In this document: piece by piece, positions 44,850 through 57,437 of the stretch
Layout: each line of letters begins with the position of its first letter
Position numbering within the stretch: position 1 is the stretch's first letter
Source of the DNA: Annona cherimola
Lineage: Eukaryota > Streptophyta > Magnoliopsida > Magnoliales > Annonaceae
Direction: 5' to 3'
Assembly (NCBI GenBank): GCA_030490835.1
Contig: CM059977.1
Location: 19,697,335-19,761,334, forward strand
DNA: 64,000 nucleotides
Made by a program: the position numbers and the translations under genes
The notes under the pieces: model-generated
Databases searched by the model: none
What the model saw: the letters and a program-made list of their open reading frames with translations, nothing else
Told to the model about the DNA's origin: nothing

Positions 44850-46820
44850 ATTAATTTGTGAGATGCATGCTTTTTTGGTAAATGTAAGACAAAAGAGTGC
44901 AAGGTATAAAAGTACGTTCGTATTTTGAAATAACTTCATTAATTTGATCGAGTACATCTTATTTGTTTTTGTGAAAAGAGAGATGAATGTGTTTTCATTG
45001 ATGAATGAATGGTTAAAAAGGAAATAAGAAACGATCAAAAAAAAAAAAAAAAAGGAAATAAGAGTCCTCTCTATTATTCTTTTTTGATCCAATAATCTGA
45101 AGGCACTGAGATAAGGTTGGTAATTAATATTGTAAGATTCAATTTGACGCATTGGTGAAATCCCCAGAAAAAAAAAAAAAAAAAAAAAAGTGATGCTGGA
45201 AAATGGAAGCCCCTTGTCGACTGGAGCTGTCATAAGCGGCCCTTATTGTTCCCAACAACAACCCGCCGGGCCCAATTAGGGCCGGCTTCTATTCCTCGTG
45301 AAGGACTGCTATTTTGCGGATACCCATTGCCCCTCGGCTCATCCAATTAAGGGTGTGTCTGAAAAGTCACAAATTTTGATGAAAAGTTTTTATTTTTTTT
45401 GAAGTTTTTAAAATGAAAAAAAAATGATGTCATAAATATAATGACGAGGAGTAAAGTTAATATATTAAAATATATATGTTAGATATATAGATAGTTGTAT
45501 AAAAATGATTAAAAAAAGAATAGTTATATAGGAAGAAGTGAAAAAAATTTAAAATATGATAATTGTTAATAGTGAAAAGTTTTAGTTTGAAATATTTTTT
45601 GTGTAAACAAATACCTCCTAAATTTAAAAGTAAAATGACATTAACTTTAAATATGATCTCAATTTGTACCCTTATAAATATGACTATATATTTCTAAACA
45701 TGATAGATTTTACCCCTAATTTCGAATATCACAGCTCTGGGAGAATTGATCTTAAAAGTGATGTAAAGTTATAATATTATCTTTTTTTTTTTAAAAAAAA
45801 AGTGATTTACCTTTCTTATTCATTCATAAAGTGGATTCAATGAATTGATACAAAAAACACAAAAATAAAAGCAGATTCAATTACTCATATGTGCAAAAAT
45901 TGCCTATTTTTTAAAAAATGAGAAGGGCAATTTTGTTATTTTAAAAATTTTACTATATTATCTAGCAAATTTTAACAACATTATGGTATTTTGAATGAAT
46001 AGTAAAATATATGGTTATCCATGCCATTTTTATACACGTTTTCTTATACTTGTAAACATGAGTATAAGTTGTGGTAAAATTTGAAATTAACCTATAAAAT
46101 AGTGTAGACAAGACTTTGAGATGAGGTATACCTTCCATTAGATTTAGACATAAATATCTGGACATATTTCCAAAGAAATTTTCTTTTGGGACTTCTAAGG
46201 GATTCCATCCATCAACGTAAAATTAGATAAGAAAATTGATGCAATATCTCCGTCCTAATAGCTCTATCTTTTTACTCACAATATATTGCAAATGAAAACA
46301 CCTTTGGCATCTTTTTAAGATAGATTTCAAGGCCAATTTAGAAGTGGGTCAAATTAGCCACATAAAATTTGACTTAGGCATAAAACCATATCAAATATTG
46401 TTCATCGAAATATTTTTGCAAACAAAAGAAATGTTTGTTCATGCAAAAAAATATGCGAAATTAAAATTTTTCACTTTTCACTTTCCATGATTACTTTATT
46501 TTTAATTATTTTTTCACTTATTCTTATACATCTATCACGTTTTTTAATCATTTTTACACAACTATCCATACATCTAACCTATGTATTTTAACTTTTTTTC
46601 TTTACTTTTTATTATTACTCTTATTATATCACATTATTTTCTCTTATTTTAAAAACTTTTATGCTGAAAGTTTTTTTTATCAAAAGTTTTATTACTTCCT
46701 AATATATCCAAAATTAAAAAGTAGCACATTTTTTGTACAACAAGTAAAACTAACGTAATAAAAAAAATGTAAATGCAAATAACTCTTATTTAGGATCCTG
46801 GTTTTTTTTTTACCGCACAA
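44850..46820. other. intergenic DNA with two Tourist-like MITEs
   Basis: Poly(A) tracts lie at about 45037-45053 and 45170-45189. A complete Tourist-like MITE is at 45351-45618 and a minus-oriented copy at about 46440-46710. No gene was recognised. Confidence 0.5.
45351..45618 (+). mobile_element. Tourist-like MITE with TAA duplication (268 bp)
   Basis: Starts GGGTGTGTCTGAAAAG and ends AAACAAATACCTCC, inverted ends flanked by TAA on both sides (45348-45350 and 45619-45621). This 3-bp duplication and GGG start are typical of PIF/Harbinger MITEs. Confidence 0.7.
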
Positions 46821-46823
46821 CGC

Positions 46824-47289
46824 AGGTGTAAATGGGTACTGGTTTGGCTTGTCACCTGCTAGGCCGCTACCAACCCAACCCATTTCGCATGGGGTTGGGT
46901 AGCTATATCATATATGGTCGACTGTGGGCAGTGCGTATGGTCTTTATTAAAAAAGAGAATCTTTGAATTAAATGTCTCAATGTCATTTTTAATCATAATA
47001 ACTTCCATTTTAATATAATTTATTAATCAAATATTTTAAAAGTAAATATTTAAATTCAACATCTACATAACTTTAGTCTCCAATATATGCATAAAATATT
47101 AAATATCTTAAGTATGACCTGCATTTTTAGCTGCTGCCAATCTAAGCTTACCCATTTTATAAATATTAGAGTTAGGATGAGTTTGTCTGGTCTTAACTCG
47201 ACATAGTCCCTGCGATTGAGCAAGAGAGTTTTCAAATAGTGCGAAGGCTTAGGTGGGCCGACCCGGTATTAACTCGACCCGTTTACACC
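46824..47289. mobile_element. probable hAT-type remnant
   Basis: Ends AGGTGTAAATGGGTAC and ACCCGTTTACACC are inverted, and the interior has the CCAACCCAACCC-type repeats of the family at 635. No clear 8-bp duplication. It ends about 140 bp before the start codon of the next gene. Confidence 0.5.
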
Positions 47290-47426
47290 ACCGGTACCCG
47301 CGAACCCTTTTGGGAACCGCGAGTGCAATCCATCGTTCCAGACACGTCTGTCAAATTCTGATAGCCTGAAAACCATTGCTCGCTGTTCTTCTTCTGCTGC
47401 TTCAAATCTTTTGCGTATCTGAATAA

Positions 47427-50400
47427 ATGGCTTTGGCACCTTCACCAGCTTTCTCCTTTCCCTCTCATAAAACCCCTCGTGCTCCTACAAAATGCTTCGT
47501 TTCCGCTTCTGCTGCGGCTGTTCGTGTTTCTCTTTGTTATCTGCCACTCTCCTTAACCCCTCCTACCAGTGCTATCAATTTCCCACGATCCTTTGCAGCT
47601 CAAGAAATCGCAACGGTGGAGGAGCAGAAGTCTCCAGAGGCGGAAATTCAAGAAGAAAACATTCGAAAGCTTTTCGTCTACAACTTGCCTTGGACTTTCT
47701 CTGCTTCTAAGATTAGAGCTCTCTTCTCGGAATGCGGAACCGTCCAAGACATTGGGGTGGTGTTTTCTTCCTCTCTTCATCTTTATAGGGTTTCTTTTAC
47801 TTTCGGTTTTCTGAGTTGGGTTTTCTTTTCTTTTCGTTTTGGACGTCGGGGTTCCTTTCCTACTCTGTTCTCAGATAATAAAGCGAGAGGATCGCAAATA
47901 CAAAGGATACGTGTTTGTTACAATGTCTACTGTAGACGAGGCTGGGGCTGCTATTGAGAAATTTGATTCATTTGTAAGCAGAACTTCTTTTGCTTTGAGT
48001 GTTTTCTATCAAGTATTTTAGTTGTTTATTTCATTTTAGTCATTCTTGCTGTTTTCCGCAGAAATTAGACATTTTAATTTCCTGGATAGTACTATATTGA
48101 AGTGTTGGTGTTGTTTTGGTGAAGTTTAAGACACCAAGGACGATTTCACATATATCACACATTTTAAGAGCTCCGAATACTTTCTGGTTGCAGTCTTTGG
48201 AAATGCGAATAGAATTCTAGAGCTATTTCGATGGGCCCTTTCATTGGAAAAGGAAATTCGCTTATTCATCAAAATCAGATGCCAATATATCAAGAATTGT
48301 GCTAATTTCAGTTTGGGGCAGGCAGCGAGTGGAATGTCGAAGATCTATTTAATTTGTTCTTATCTTTTCTCCGTATCAGATTGACGCTTGAATTCCCGTC
48401 TATGTTTTAGCCTCTTGAGTCTTGATTAAAGATTCACATTGCCTACAGCGCAGGAAACTCATATTCATGAAACATGCGCCCCTTAAAAATCATCAATGGA
48501 TTATGGGACATGGTAGATTGACATTCAGCCCATTCATGTTATTTCTTTTATGCAGATGAGTGACTATACCAAATGTAGATATTTTAAGATGTACTTGGGC
48601 TAATGAACATGATTTTTAGTCTCTTACTCTCTTACATATGATATTGCACATCCTCGAATTTTGTGGGTTGCATGATTCCATGATCAAGATAGGTTTTTAT
48701 ATCTTAAATTGATGGTATCAAGTCTGACTGTTGGTTTTGATTTCATTAAAAACATCACAGTAGGCTCAAACTATGCTCAATATTACGTCCTTTTAAGTAC
48801 CGGGCTTACTTGGATCTTTTATTGAGTTGGCTTTTGAAGTACAGTTAACTGACTAATTGGAAATCTGATATCTAAATGAATTTTACTCAATTGTCAGGGA
48901 GCTCCCAAATGAACTATCACATTTCAAGTTTCGTTTTTTTAACTGCTCTCTGGAGTCAATATTTGTTTTCTCATTTTTACCTCATATATTTGGAAGAAAA
49001 TAAATTATGTCTGCATGGAAGAAATTTGGATGGTCTTTCACATATTAGTGATATTTTGCTGAATTTCAATTTTTATGGTGCTGTAGGAAGTAGAGGGGAG
49101 AGTTATACGTGTTGAATATGCAAAGAGTATGACAAAACCGACTACTTTAAATCCTGCGAGTTCCAACATTGAAGGAACACGACATAAGATTTTTGTTTCA
49201 AATCTTGCATGGAAAGTGAGGTCAAATGATCTCAGAGAACTCTTTGCTGCCTTCAAACCTGTGTCTAGCAGGGTGGTTTTTGACAGCCCATCTGGTGGGT
49301 CTGCGGGGTATGGATTTGTCTCTTTCTCCACAAAAGAGGATGCTGAGGCCGCTATTTCTGAATTGGAAGGAAAGGTGAATTCCAGTTTTAAGTGCTTTTC
49401 TTTTAATTCTGAATACCTGCAATACCTGTATATTATTTTGTTGAAAATATTGCTTCATGGAATGGATATCTAACAGTTACTTACACTGCTTTAAAGATAA
49501 CTCTAGGAATTGAATATTTAATAGGTGTCTTTGTAAGCCGCTTTGTTTTTGTTTATATACTCAACAGAACCTGAAACCAGTTTGATACATCCACATAATT
49601 TTTCTATCCAGTTTGAATTTTCTGGCGGCATGCTAATCTATTTCTCCACTTTCTCTAGTAGCTATACAATATCTATACTTATTTATAGGTGAAATTTGAT
49701 AATAAATTAGAAAACTTTGCAACTCGTACTCTTCCTAGTATCAGACTATAAGAAGCAACTACGTGGCCAATAAGTAATAGATGTCATTGGTACTGAGGTG
49801 GGCATGATGGCACTGTGGTAGGCATGATACAACCGATGATGCCTTTGACCTTGCTATTTGCTATTGGCACAATGTTTTTATTTACCAGAAAGTAACTAAC
49901 ATTGAATAGTGCAGTGAGACTTGTGAAATCTTCCCGAATGGGTTCTCTGGTTGGAATCTGTAAACAGCTTGAACTGTAAGTGTCTAATGATGATGATCAG
50001 TACTCTTAATTATATATGTTGCATTTCAGAATCCACCAGTGGAAGCATGCATTGTGACAGCAAAAGCTGAAGTTGACTTGTCATTTGGCAGTTGGTATTG
50101 GATTTCCATTGCTATTGACTATTAGCACATGGCAGTGCTGCCTTGATGTTAATAGTGAAGATGAAATTGCCAGCGGGGGTGATGCTTCCGTGGTCACAGA
50201 CGGTGGCTGTGAAGCCATAGCATCGGTGTTCAATTCCCCATGGCTGTGGGTGAGTCAATTTTTATTTCCTCCCTGAAAAGTGCGGGTTTTATAGATTTCC
50301 CCTAGGTGGGGTGTTTACAAAAATGCCCCTTCATGGCGTGATGGTTATGAAGGTCTTCCATAGCATGAGGATTGTGAAGGTACTTGATTGTAATATCAGA

Positions 50401-52367
50401 TGTCACAGTGTATATATACAGATAAAAAAAATAGCAAGGATGAAATTTGTAAGATGGTCAAAATGGTTGTGTCAAAATGTTTATATTGCACAGCTAGATA
50501 CACATGCGGTCAAGATTTTAAATTTCTGATTTGTATCTATGTAGTTGTTGCAAACAAAAGAATTTGAAGGGAATGTTTTGTGGATTCTTGAAGTTTATCT
50601 TGAGTATGAGCCAGGTGGGCTGTTCAGTGATGTCACTTGCATAGGATGAGCATCAGAGAAAAGGATTTTGAGATAAATGAAGTATAAAAAGAGAAATATT
50701 TTTTAAGAAATGAATTCAGTTCATGGAGCACGAGGGTTGTTGAGATGATGGCAAAGATGAGAAATAATTTCTTAGAAATGAATTCAGTTCAGGAGAACTC
50801 TGGAGCACCATGTGTAGGTGGTAGTAGGTTGTGGCAATGGCAAGGATAAGAATTGTACTATTTGGAAGTTCATTCTAGATGGTGGGTGAGCAAAAGATTT
50901 CATTACTTATATTTTAACTGATTTAGTGTAATGATGTGTCTAATATAAAAGAGGATGTGATTGGAAAAAGCAAAATAGAGTGATCAATGTTGGATGCAAA
51001 AGAGTGCGTGGTTGTTACTGAAAAGTAGAATAATAGCTGGGAAAAAGTAATGTAGGGAGTAGAAGTGATAAATAAGGGCAACTCAGTGTACTAAGCTCCC
51101 ACTATGCATAGGGTTTGGGGAAGAGTTAGATCACTTTGGGTTTATAATATTCAACCGTACCTTGTGAAACAAGTGGTTGTTTTCACTGCTCAAACTCAAA
51201 CTCAAACTCAAACAGCTTCTACATTGCATCCACCGTTGTGACAACTTTTAATGCAGGGAGTGGAAATGCTTATGGAAATAATAGAAGTGATTATTAGAAA
51301 TAATAGAAATAATGATGAAAAAAGAAGGGGCATAAGTTAATGTTTACAGTTTACTTCATTTGATTTGAGAATATACTGGAGATGTAAAAATTCATATTGG
51401 TTGAACTGGTGTAAGAGGCTACCCAAACAGGGTCTTTATCGACTGAAATGGTGCAACAGAATTTGTGTAGATTAGTTAGGTGGCCTAAGGCTTGTATGAC
51501 AAAAATGATGATGCACTATCAATCTAATGAACATGTTTCTTAGCAAGAAAATTCAAACAGGAAAAGGCAAGCAAGAAAAGGGAAGGAGCAATATACAAGA
51601 ATTGTTTGTGGACACTTGTGTGGACGTCTGATTGGGTGCAAGATAAACATCTTTGATTTTAAATATTCTTAATATGTGAACACAAAGTTCATTTTCTTGT
51701 GATTGGTATTATCTAGAAGTTCCTGCTTTCGAAGATTAAATGCCAAACTTCCTTTCCATCATTAAGAACTACTTTTTGTTGGAAAACATTATGTAAATCT
51801 TGACGTCTAGCATCCAACCATTATTGCGCATATCTATTATGCACTAACGGGCTAGCATGGCTTACCTAGTAGCTAAATGCTACGCAATTAGGTTTACTTA
51901 TATTTTGCACTTAGTTCTAGTAGGATTAAGTTTTGCATATTATTCATAATATGAGTTCAAGTCGTACAATATAGATTTTACTTTGATTGTGTTATTATAA
52001 ATAGGCTTGGCATTGTTGATGTTCAACCTCGATAATAAAGCGAGGTTCTCCTCATTCTTCTCTCTCCTCTTTACTTCTTCTAGCTTCTCCATTTTGCGTG
52101 TGAGCCAACAGTGGTAGCAGAACTACATTTCCCAACATTTTTTGCATTTATTCATTATGATCTCGTTGTCTTATAGAAATTTTCTGGATTTTCTTTACTG
52201 ACCAGATATTGGGCTATGGCCAATAAAATTGCATGACCTTCTACGTTGTTTTGCTGCAGGAATTTATGGGGAGATCACTTCGTGTGAAGTTCACTCAGAA
52301 GAGTCTTGATGGATATGCAAACAATCCAAATGAAGACAGCAACGGAGAACAATTTGAGCAATCTTAG
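47427..52367 (+). CDS. plastid two-RRM RNA-binding protein (4 exons, about 274 aa)
   Basis: Exons: 47427-47756 (the donor could also be three bases later), 47875-47973, 49087-49374 and 52260-52367, all phase 0 with GT/AG borders. The N-terminus (MALAPSPAFSFPSHK, Ser/Ala/Pro-rich, few acidic residues) looks like a chloroplast transit peptide. RRM1 spans about 80-155: RNP2 KLFVYNLPW at 81 and RNP1 KGYVFVTM at about 120. RRM2 spans about 176-250: RNP2 KIFVSNLAW at 177 and RNP1 AGYGFVSF at 216. The acidic tail ends EDSNGEQFEQS. Order and sequence fit plastid ribonucleoproteins of the At2g35410 type, which bind plastid transcripts and affect their stability or editing. No TATA box was seen. The third intron is unusually long (2885 bp). 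Confidence 0.85.
50030..51770. other. intron 3 sequence with a SINE-like stretch
   Basis: About 50150-50330 has a GGTGTTCAATTCCCC B-box-like block and resembles the SINE-like stretch at 1600-1850. A short open segment with an upstream TTTCAG (50030) could be a cryptic exon but does not fit the protein. The rest is unremarkable intron. Confidence 0.35.
51777..52110 (+). mobile_element. LTR remnant with primer-site-like sequence, in intron 3
   Basis: Starts TGTTGGAAAAC and ends GAGCCAACA, contains a TATA box (ATTATAAATAGG, about 51993-52004) and an AATAAA further on. It is followed at once by GTGGTAGCAGAAC, which resembles the TGGTATCAGAGC primer site of copia-type elements. No internal coding sequence follows, so it is a truncated element. 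It lies 150 bp before the last exon, in the sense direction. Confidence 0.55.
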
Positions 52368-52723
52368 AAATATAGATGGCCTTCTTGAGTCGCAAATTTT
52401 GCTCCCATAGTAGGTGAAGGATCATCAGGTTTCGCCATCGGGAGTTCATCATATCTGTTTATTTCCCTTTATCTGTACAAACTGTCCAAATCCTACTTAC
52501 GAAATAGGGGAAATGCTGATTTATGTTAAGGAAACCACTTACGGATAACAGTCATGTAGTTTTCCCAAGCTGCTAAGATGAACTTGGGCTGGGAGGGGGA
52601 CTAGAAATTGTAGCATAACAAGCGAATGCATATTTCCTGATACTGGTGATGATCACAATGTATAATTTATGAGTTGTAGTCAGCCACCGTGCTGGTTTCT
52701 TTTAGAGAATTTTCAATTGCATC

Positions 52724-53315
52724 TAGGGGATAACTAGGTCGGATTATTCAGGTTGAAGGCTAATTCTAACCCTAACTTATTTAGAATACCATAACCCTTG
52801 AATAATAATATAAATACCACAACTTTAATCCATTTATAACTCATTTATAGAAACCCCAACCTTAACTCTAATCTATTTAACACAAGCAGATCAGGTTGTG
52901 AGTTGTTAGCAGGTTGGTAAAACGGGTTATTAGCGGTTGAACGATAGAAAATAAAATGATAAACTATTTAAAATATAATTTACATAATCAATAAAATTTT
53001 TAATATTAATCATCTAATTAAATTTAAAAGCATTAACTTTCATATGTATATATATATATGCTTCATTAAAATATTGATTCTATTATTAATTACTGTATAT
53101 ACTTATAAAATAAATAAAAAATATTAATTATTCATGGATTATAAACGAGTTATGTAGGTTGATGAGTTAAATCGGTCAGGGTATTGGGTTGGATGAGCTA
53201 AACTAACGACCGACTCATTTAATTGAATGAGTCACATGGGTCATGTAAAGAGGTTGGCGGGTTGAAAAATCCGCTAAAATTAGATTGGATTAACTTTAAC
53301 CCAGTTATACGCCCA
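52724..53315. mobile_element. hAT-type non-autonomous element (592 bp)
   Basis: Ends TAGGGGATAACTAGG and GTTATACGCCCA are roughly inverted. The flanks ATTGCATC (52716-52723) and AGTGCATC (53316-53323) are an 8-bp duplication with one mismatch. The interior has the GGGTT/AACCC runs of the family at 24603. Confidence 0.65.
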
Positions 53316-53329
53316 AGTGCATCTTTGTG

Positions 53330-54250
53330 TTCCGTAGTTTAGTAGACCTGAAGGATCAAAATGGGTTGAAAGTCAGTTCATTCTTGTACGAATCATGATT
53401 TATATGGCACCAATTTACTCATTATAATTTTCATAATGAATGTTTTATTTATCCATTTTTGTCTGGTCCACCCGAATATCCAACTTGAATGAATTTTTAT
53501 GGTAATTAACTACTTTGCCGAGTGTCAATATAACATGCATTTTCCAAAAGGATTCCCCATCAAACCTCTTAACAAGCGTGAGATAATCACAAGGCCAAGA
53601 AAGGGGGAAAAAAAAATTAAAAACCTTAAATATCCAATATTCCATTCTAGATTATAAGATGGACATCATCTGCAGCCCAAGTGGACGGACCACAACAACA
53701 TCAAGGTGCAATTGATGACATTTCCTAACCTTTTTCTACCTGGCCTTTATTCCCTTATCCCATCACCAATCTCTTTTCTAACCTGCCATTTCGAATCTTT
53801 CCTTCGTCTTCTTTGAGAACGCTGTAGTTACGGATTACAACGCATCTTCCAGTCCACGTATATATATCTTACTGGACAAGTCGTTTGGAAGTTGCACTAT
53901 CGCAGCTCTCATTCCTCCCCACCACCAACCCGCCCAACCGCTATTATCATACACTCTTACCCACATCCCCATTTTCCACACGTGTGGCCTATCCCAGCCG
54001 TGTAAAATGTGGGCCTTATCATGAAGATCACCACGAAGATCTAAATTCTTTGACGTCTATGCTTATTGAACTTCTTGAGAAGAGGATGTATCCTATGTCA
54101 TATGGTTGAAAGTGTAAACTGCCCCACAATTTTAAAATTTATAGGGCTTAACATAACGAAATTAAAAGATAAGTACGTGGATTTATAGTATCTCAAACCA
54201 ACAGAAGAGGATTTGCTCGCACCAGTCCAACCACACAATGGTCCACCATA
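53330..54250. other. intergenic DNA with an unassigned open frame
   Basis: An open frame from 53885 to 54109 looks plastid-targeted at its start (Ser/Pro-rich, then a RVKCGPYHEDHHEDL stretch) but begins with TTG, has no ATG in frame and ends without a recognisable domain. It may be the decayed first exon of a gene. No function is assigned. Confidence 0.3.
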
Positions 54251-54254
54251 TAAT

Positions 54255-54496
54255 CTATATATAAAAGGGCCCATGAATTCACCTACATCTTCATTTATTA
54301 GTCATTTTCCTCGTTTTAAAAGATTGGTTTCATTATCAGTAGGTTGGCAGTCACCCATCACTGAATAAAACCAACGCCCAAAATGAATTCGCACGCCTCT
54401 GCTACTATACCAAGAAATATATCGAACCTGATGAGGAATTTGAGCATTGATGTTCCGGATCTTCCACTAATGCATGCACACATGAATTTCGTCTAG
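54255..54496 (+). other. TATA box followed by a 37-codon reading frame
   Basis: A strong TATA box (CTATATATAAAAGG, 54255-54268) is followed 115 bp later by an ATG (54383) that opens a 37-residue frame (starts MNSHASATIPRN, ends HMNFV). No family is recognised and no splice partner is evident. It could be a small gene, a first exon or chance. Confidence 0.25.
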
Positions 54497-54779
54497 CAGG
54501 GGACTTCAAAAAGAATTTTTTTTTCAAAAAAGAAAAGTATCAAAATATCTTTTTACATCTGCGTGACCAATCCGTTCCCATGTGATTCTCGCTAATACTA
54601 TTTTGGAGCTTGGAAACTTTTACAACATATATTAATTACCCTGGAAGCTGACGTGTATTTAGAATTACCTTTCAAATGTAAATGATTAATGGGGTCTGAT
54701 GCTCTGAATTAACTAGGGGGAATCAGTTATCCCCATTTGAACAATTTTTTAAGATGATTGTATATGGGGCTTGCTTCCA

Positions 54780-55250
54780 TTTAACCTCCTCAAATTTTTA
54801 AATTTTAATTCTTGATAGAAAATTCAATTCGTTCATCTATTATATTTAACATCATTTGTTTGGTTATGAGACTAAATTTCATTCAAATCCAATATGTGCA
54901 TAAGCCATATTTGCTCAAAAATAGATATATTTATGTGTAAATTAGGAGAAATTCTTAGATCTATTCACATATATGTTGGGATATGATAATACTATATAAA
55001 ATCATTCATTCATGTAGTAATAATATTTTAGATGTTTAGATGTTGAAAATACTACTTCAAATTGATATTTAGCATTAAATAATTTTATTATGTTGATTTT
55101 ACGTATTTGTAGATGAGATCTATATACAGTGATATTAGACAAATAAAAAGATTTACATAATAATATAAGTGATATTAAATACAATACATGAAGTGAATTT
55201 TTCATCAACTATCTAGATATTAAAAATAAAAGAAATTACGTAAAAAGAAG
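54780..55250. repeat. foldback-type repeat, relative of 26530-27615
   Basis: Shares the AATTCTTGATAGAAAATTCAATTCG, TTTAACATCATTTGTTTGG and CATATTTGCTCAAAAATAGATATAT-like blocks with the tandem pair at 26530. Ends are eroded. Confidence 0.45.
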
Positions 55251-55492
55251 TTTAATAGAAGTATCCCCAATTATATACTCCGTTGAACTCACGCACTAGA
55301 GCACGCACTAGAGGAAAGTATCATGAAAAGAAGAGAAACCATATTTTCATGTAATCGACAAAGGAAAGTAAGAAGAGAATCGTGGAGAGGGCTAGCTCAG
55401 TGGGTTTTGGCTTAATTTCTCTTTCAACACTTCAAGAAAGGCTCCCCATACATATGCACGTGATTGATTCCCCCTCACCTTATTCATGTTGT

Positions 55493-55753
55493 TTAGAAAA
55501 GACATTTCCATTTTCCACCTGAATGTGACGGACTGCCTCCGATTTCCCAATAATTACAATATAACCTTCTTGCCTCACATGATCCGCATGGGTAGTTTCG
55601 GAATACGAGGAGGCTATCTTGTGGACGACTTAACCCCGTGTAAATTAATATGATTGTTGAGATGCGTCTGTTCTGCAAAGTTTCGGGATGGTTACGAAAA
55701 TACAAGTGGGGATAATCCAACCAGGGAAACTCATACTTCGATGACTCGACCAA
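55493..55753 (-). pseudogene. possible fragment of an LRK10-like receptor kinase ectodomain
   Basis: The C-terminal 35 codons read PCGSCEARRLYC then NYWEIGG and KWKCLF, a Cys pattern (C-x2-CE-...-C-...-CF) like the end of the extracellular GUB_WAK/WAK-associated region of LRK10-like kinases and ATL20-22-type proteins. No signal peptide, transmembrane segment or kinase domain was found nearby, so at most it is a relic. The match is by eye and uncertain. Confidence 0.3.
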
Positions 55754-55759
55754 TCAAAA

Positions 55760-56830
55760 AATGGTATAGCATACCATGATTTTTTTATAAATATCATAGA
55801 ACGATTTGACCTTGTATAAGGCTTGAAATTTGCGAATCATGAGTTAGAACCTTAGCAATTAATATCAAAGTAGTAGGTTACAAGCTCCCACTTTCAAGTC
55901 TTAACAGGAAGTTCAAAATAAGTGAAAGTTGCACAGAGTGGCAGAAGGCTTGTCTCCGCAAGTTCGAACCCCATACAAAAATAAAATTATGGTGTGAGTT
56001 AGTTGTCTTTCTTAATGACAGATGAGAATTTATTGTACCTCTTAAGAATTGATAGAAATTCGTTGTTTCTCTTGTGGATGAACTTGATTATCAAATATCA
56101 TATTATATAAATAACAACAAGAAATAAATAAAAATTTTAACTGCAACACTGTATTAATGGTTCAAATGGTTTTACGTAGTTTTTAACTTTTGATAAACAT
56201 TTATATATATATGGGGGAATATCAATGATTTAATTATTTTATTATCATATTTATAAGAAAATTCCGAGGTAAAATATAATGGCATGAGATTGCATTCAAA
56301 TTTGGATGAATTCTTGCAAAACATTGATTGAACATAATATGATTTAATTTTAATGGCCCCCTAATTCAACTCAAGAAAAATTAAGTTGGATAATCTCATA
56401 CTGCAGTGAGGGTTATAATTTCTCTTTAGTGATGAAGTTTGTATGAATTTTTTTCAACATTGTCAGAATTGGAAATATACTTGATTGTAATATCTGTTGT
56501 CCTATTGTATATAAAAGATTAAAAAAATTCACATAGCTTTTATCACCTGAAAAATAAGTTCACAAAGCTAATGAGGTGACCAGCTTTAATTTGAAATCAC
56601 CCAACTCCCAACTACTACGAGGCATCGGAATTTAAGTATTAACTCTTCGCTACATATATAATTACAAATTAAATTAACCAATATTTTAATTTAACTTAAA
56701 GTCTACTCCAAATATACTAATTTTCTAGGAAATTCAATGTGTACGAGCTATACATGGCCGAAACCATTTTTTAAAAATAGACTTCTTTTTCGACCAACTG
56801 CTATTGATATTTTTAATTAAACACATAATG
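55760..56830. other. intergenic DNA, no gene seen
   Basis: A short AGTGGCAGAAGGC...AGTTCGAACCCC stretch at about 55937-55973 resembles spaced A and B boxes of a tRNA-derived SINE but is too degraded to call. The rest is AT-rich. Confidence 0.35.
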
Positions 56831-56839
56831 GATATGTTT

Positions 56840-57370
56840 AACTACACCAACAACTTTTCAAACTATATTCTTTTCACTCTGCCCAACTATTATACTTTTA
56901 AAACTATTTCTTTACATATTTTTATATAATTACCTTACTTTTATTCTAATCACTTTCCTCGTAGTTTCTTTTTATAACTACTCTATCTATTTTGGGTCTT
57001 GATCAGTTGAGCTTTAGTGCACTCAGGTATATAACTTTAAAATTATTTTACTTTTTGAAATTTATATGTGGGCCTAAGCATGTATGTCCCCACATATATA
57101 TAATTTTTACATTTTTGATTAGTTTTACTATTTTATTTCAAATTTTAAAAATAAAATACGCCATTTAAAATAAAATATTTAAAAGAATTAAAAATATAAA
57201 AACTATATGTGAGATATTCATGTTTGGACCACATAAATATATAAAAATTTTAAAATAAATTGGCCACTGGATGTGATTGTGTCTATTTTCACTTTACTTT
57301 TACTTTATTACTTTCATATCCATTTCATTCTAAGTCTCGTTCCCATTATCATGTTTACCAAATGAACCCC
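56840..57370 (-). repeat. Tourist-like MITE split by the nested element
   Basis: Family sequence in minus orientation at 56850-56993 and 57282-57370, ending ACCAAATGAACCCC. It is the host of the 56994-57281 insertion and is therefore older. Confidence 0.6.
56994..57281. mobile_element. 288-bp element nested in a Tourist-like MITE
   Basis: Flanked by a perfect 8-bp duplication, TCTATTTT (56986-56993 and 57282-57289). Removing it restores the normal MITE sequence (CTATCTATTTTCACTTTAC compared with the family). The interior is a foldback around ATATATAATTTTTACATTTTTG. The 8-bp duplication suggests hAT, but the termini are only weakly inverted. Confidence 0.75.
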
Positions 57371-57437
57371 AAATTACCGCATTTAATTTTAAAATGTCAA
57401 TATTTATTACATGTTAATTATCGATATTAATGGTAGA

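Noticed and set aside
50030..50100. Possible extra exon in intron 3 of the RRM gene
   Set aside because: Exons 3 and 4 join in phase to give a complete RRM2. An extra exon here would interrupt it.
53885..54109. Open frame resembling a plastid transit peptide start
   Set aside because: It begins with TTG, has no in-frame ATG, no recognised domain and no convincing splice site. Mentioned only as a possible relic.
55380..55460. tRNA-like GGCTAGCTCAGTGGG
   Set aside because: Resembles an A box, but no B box or cloverleaf follows.
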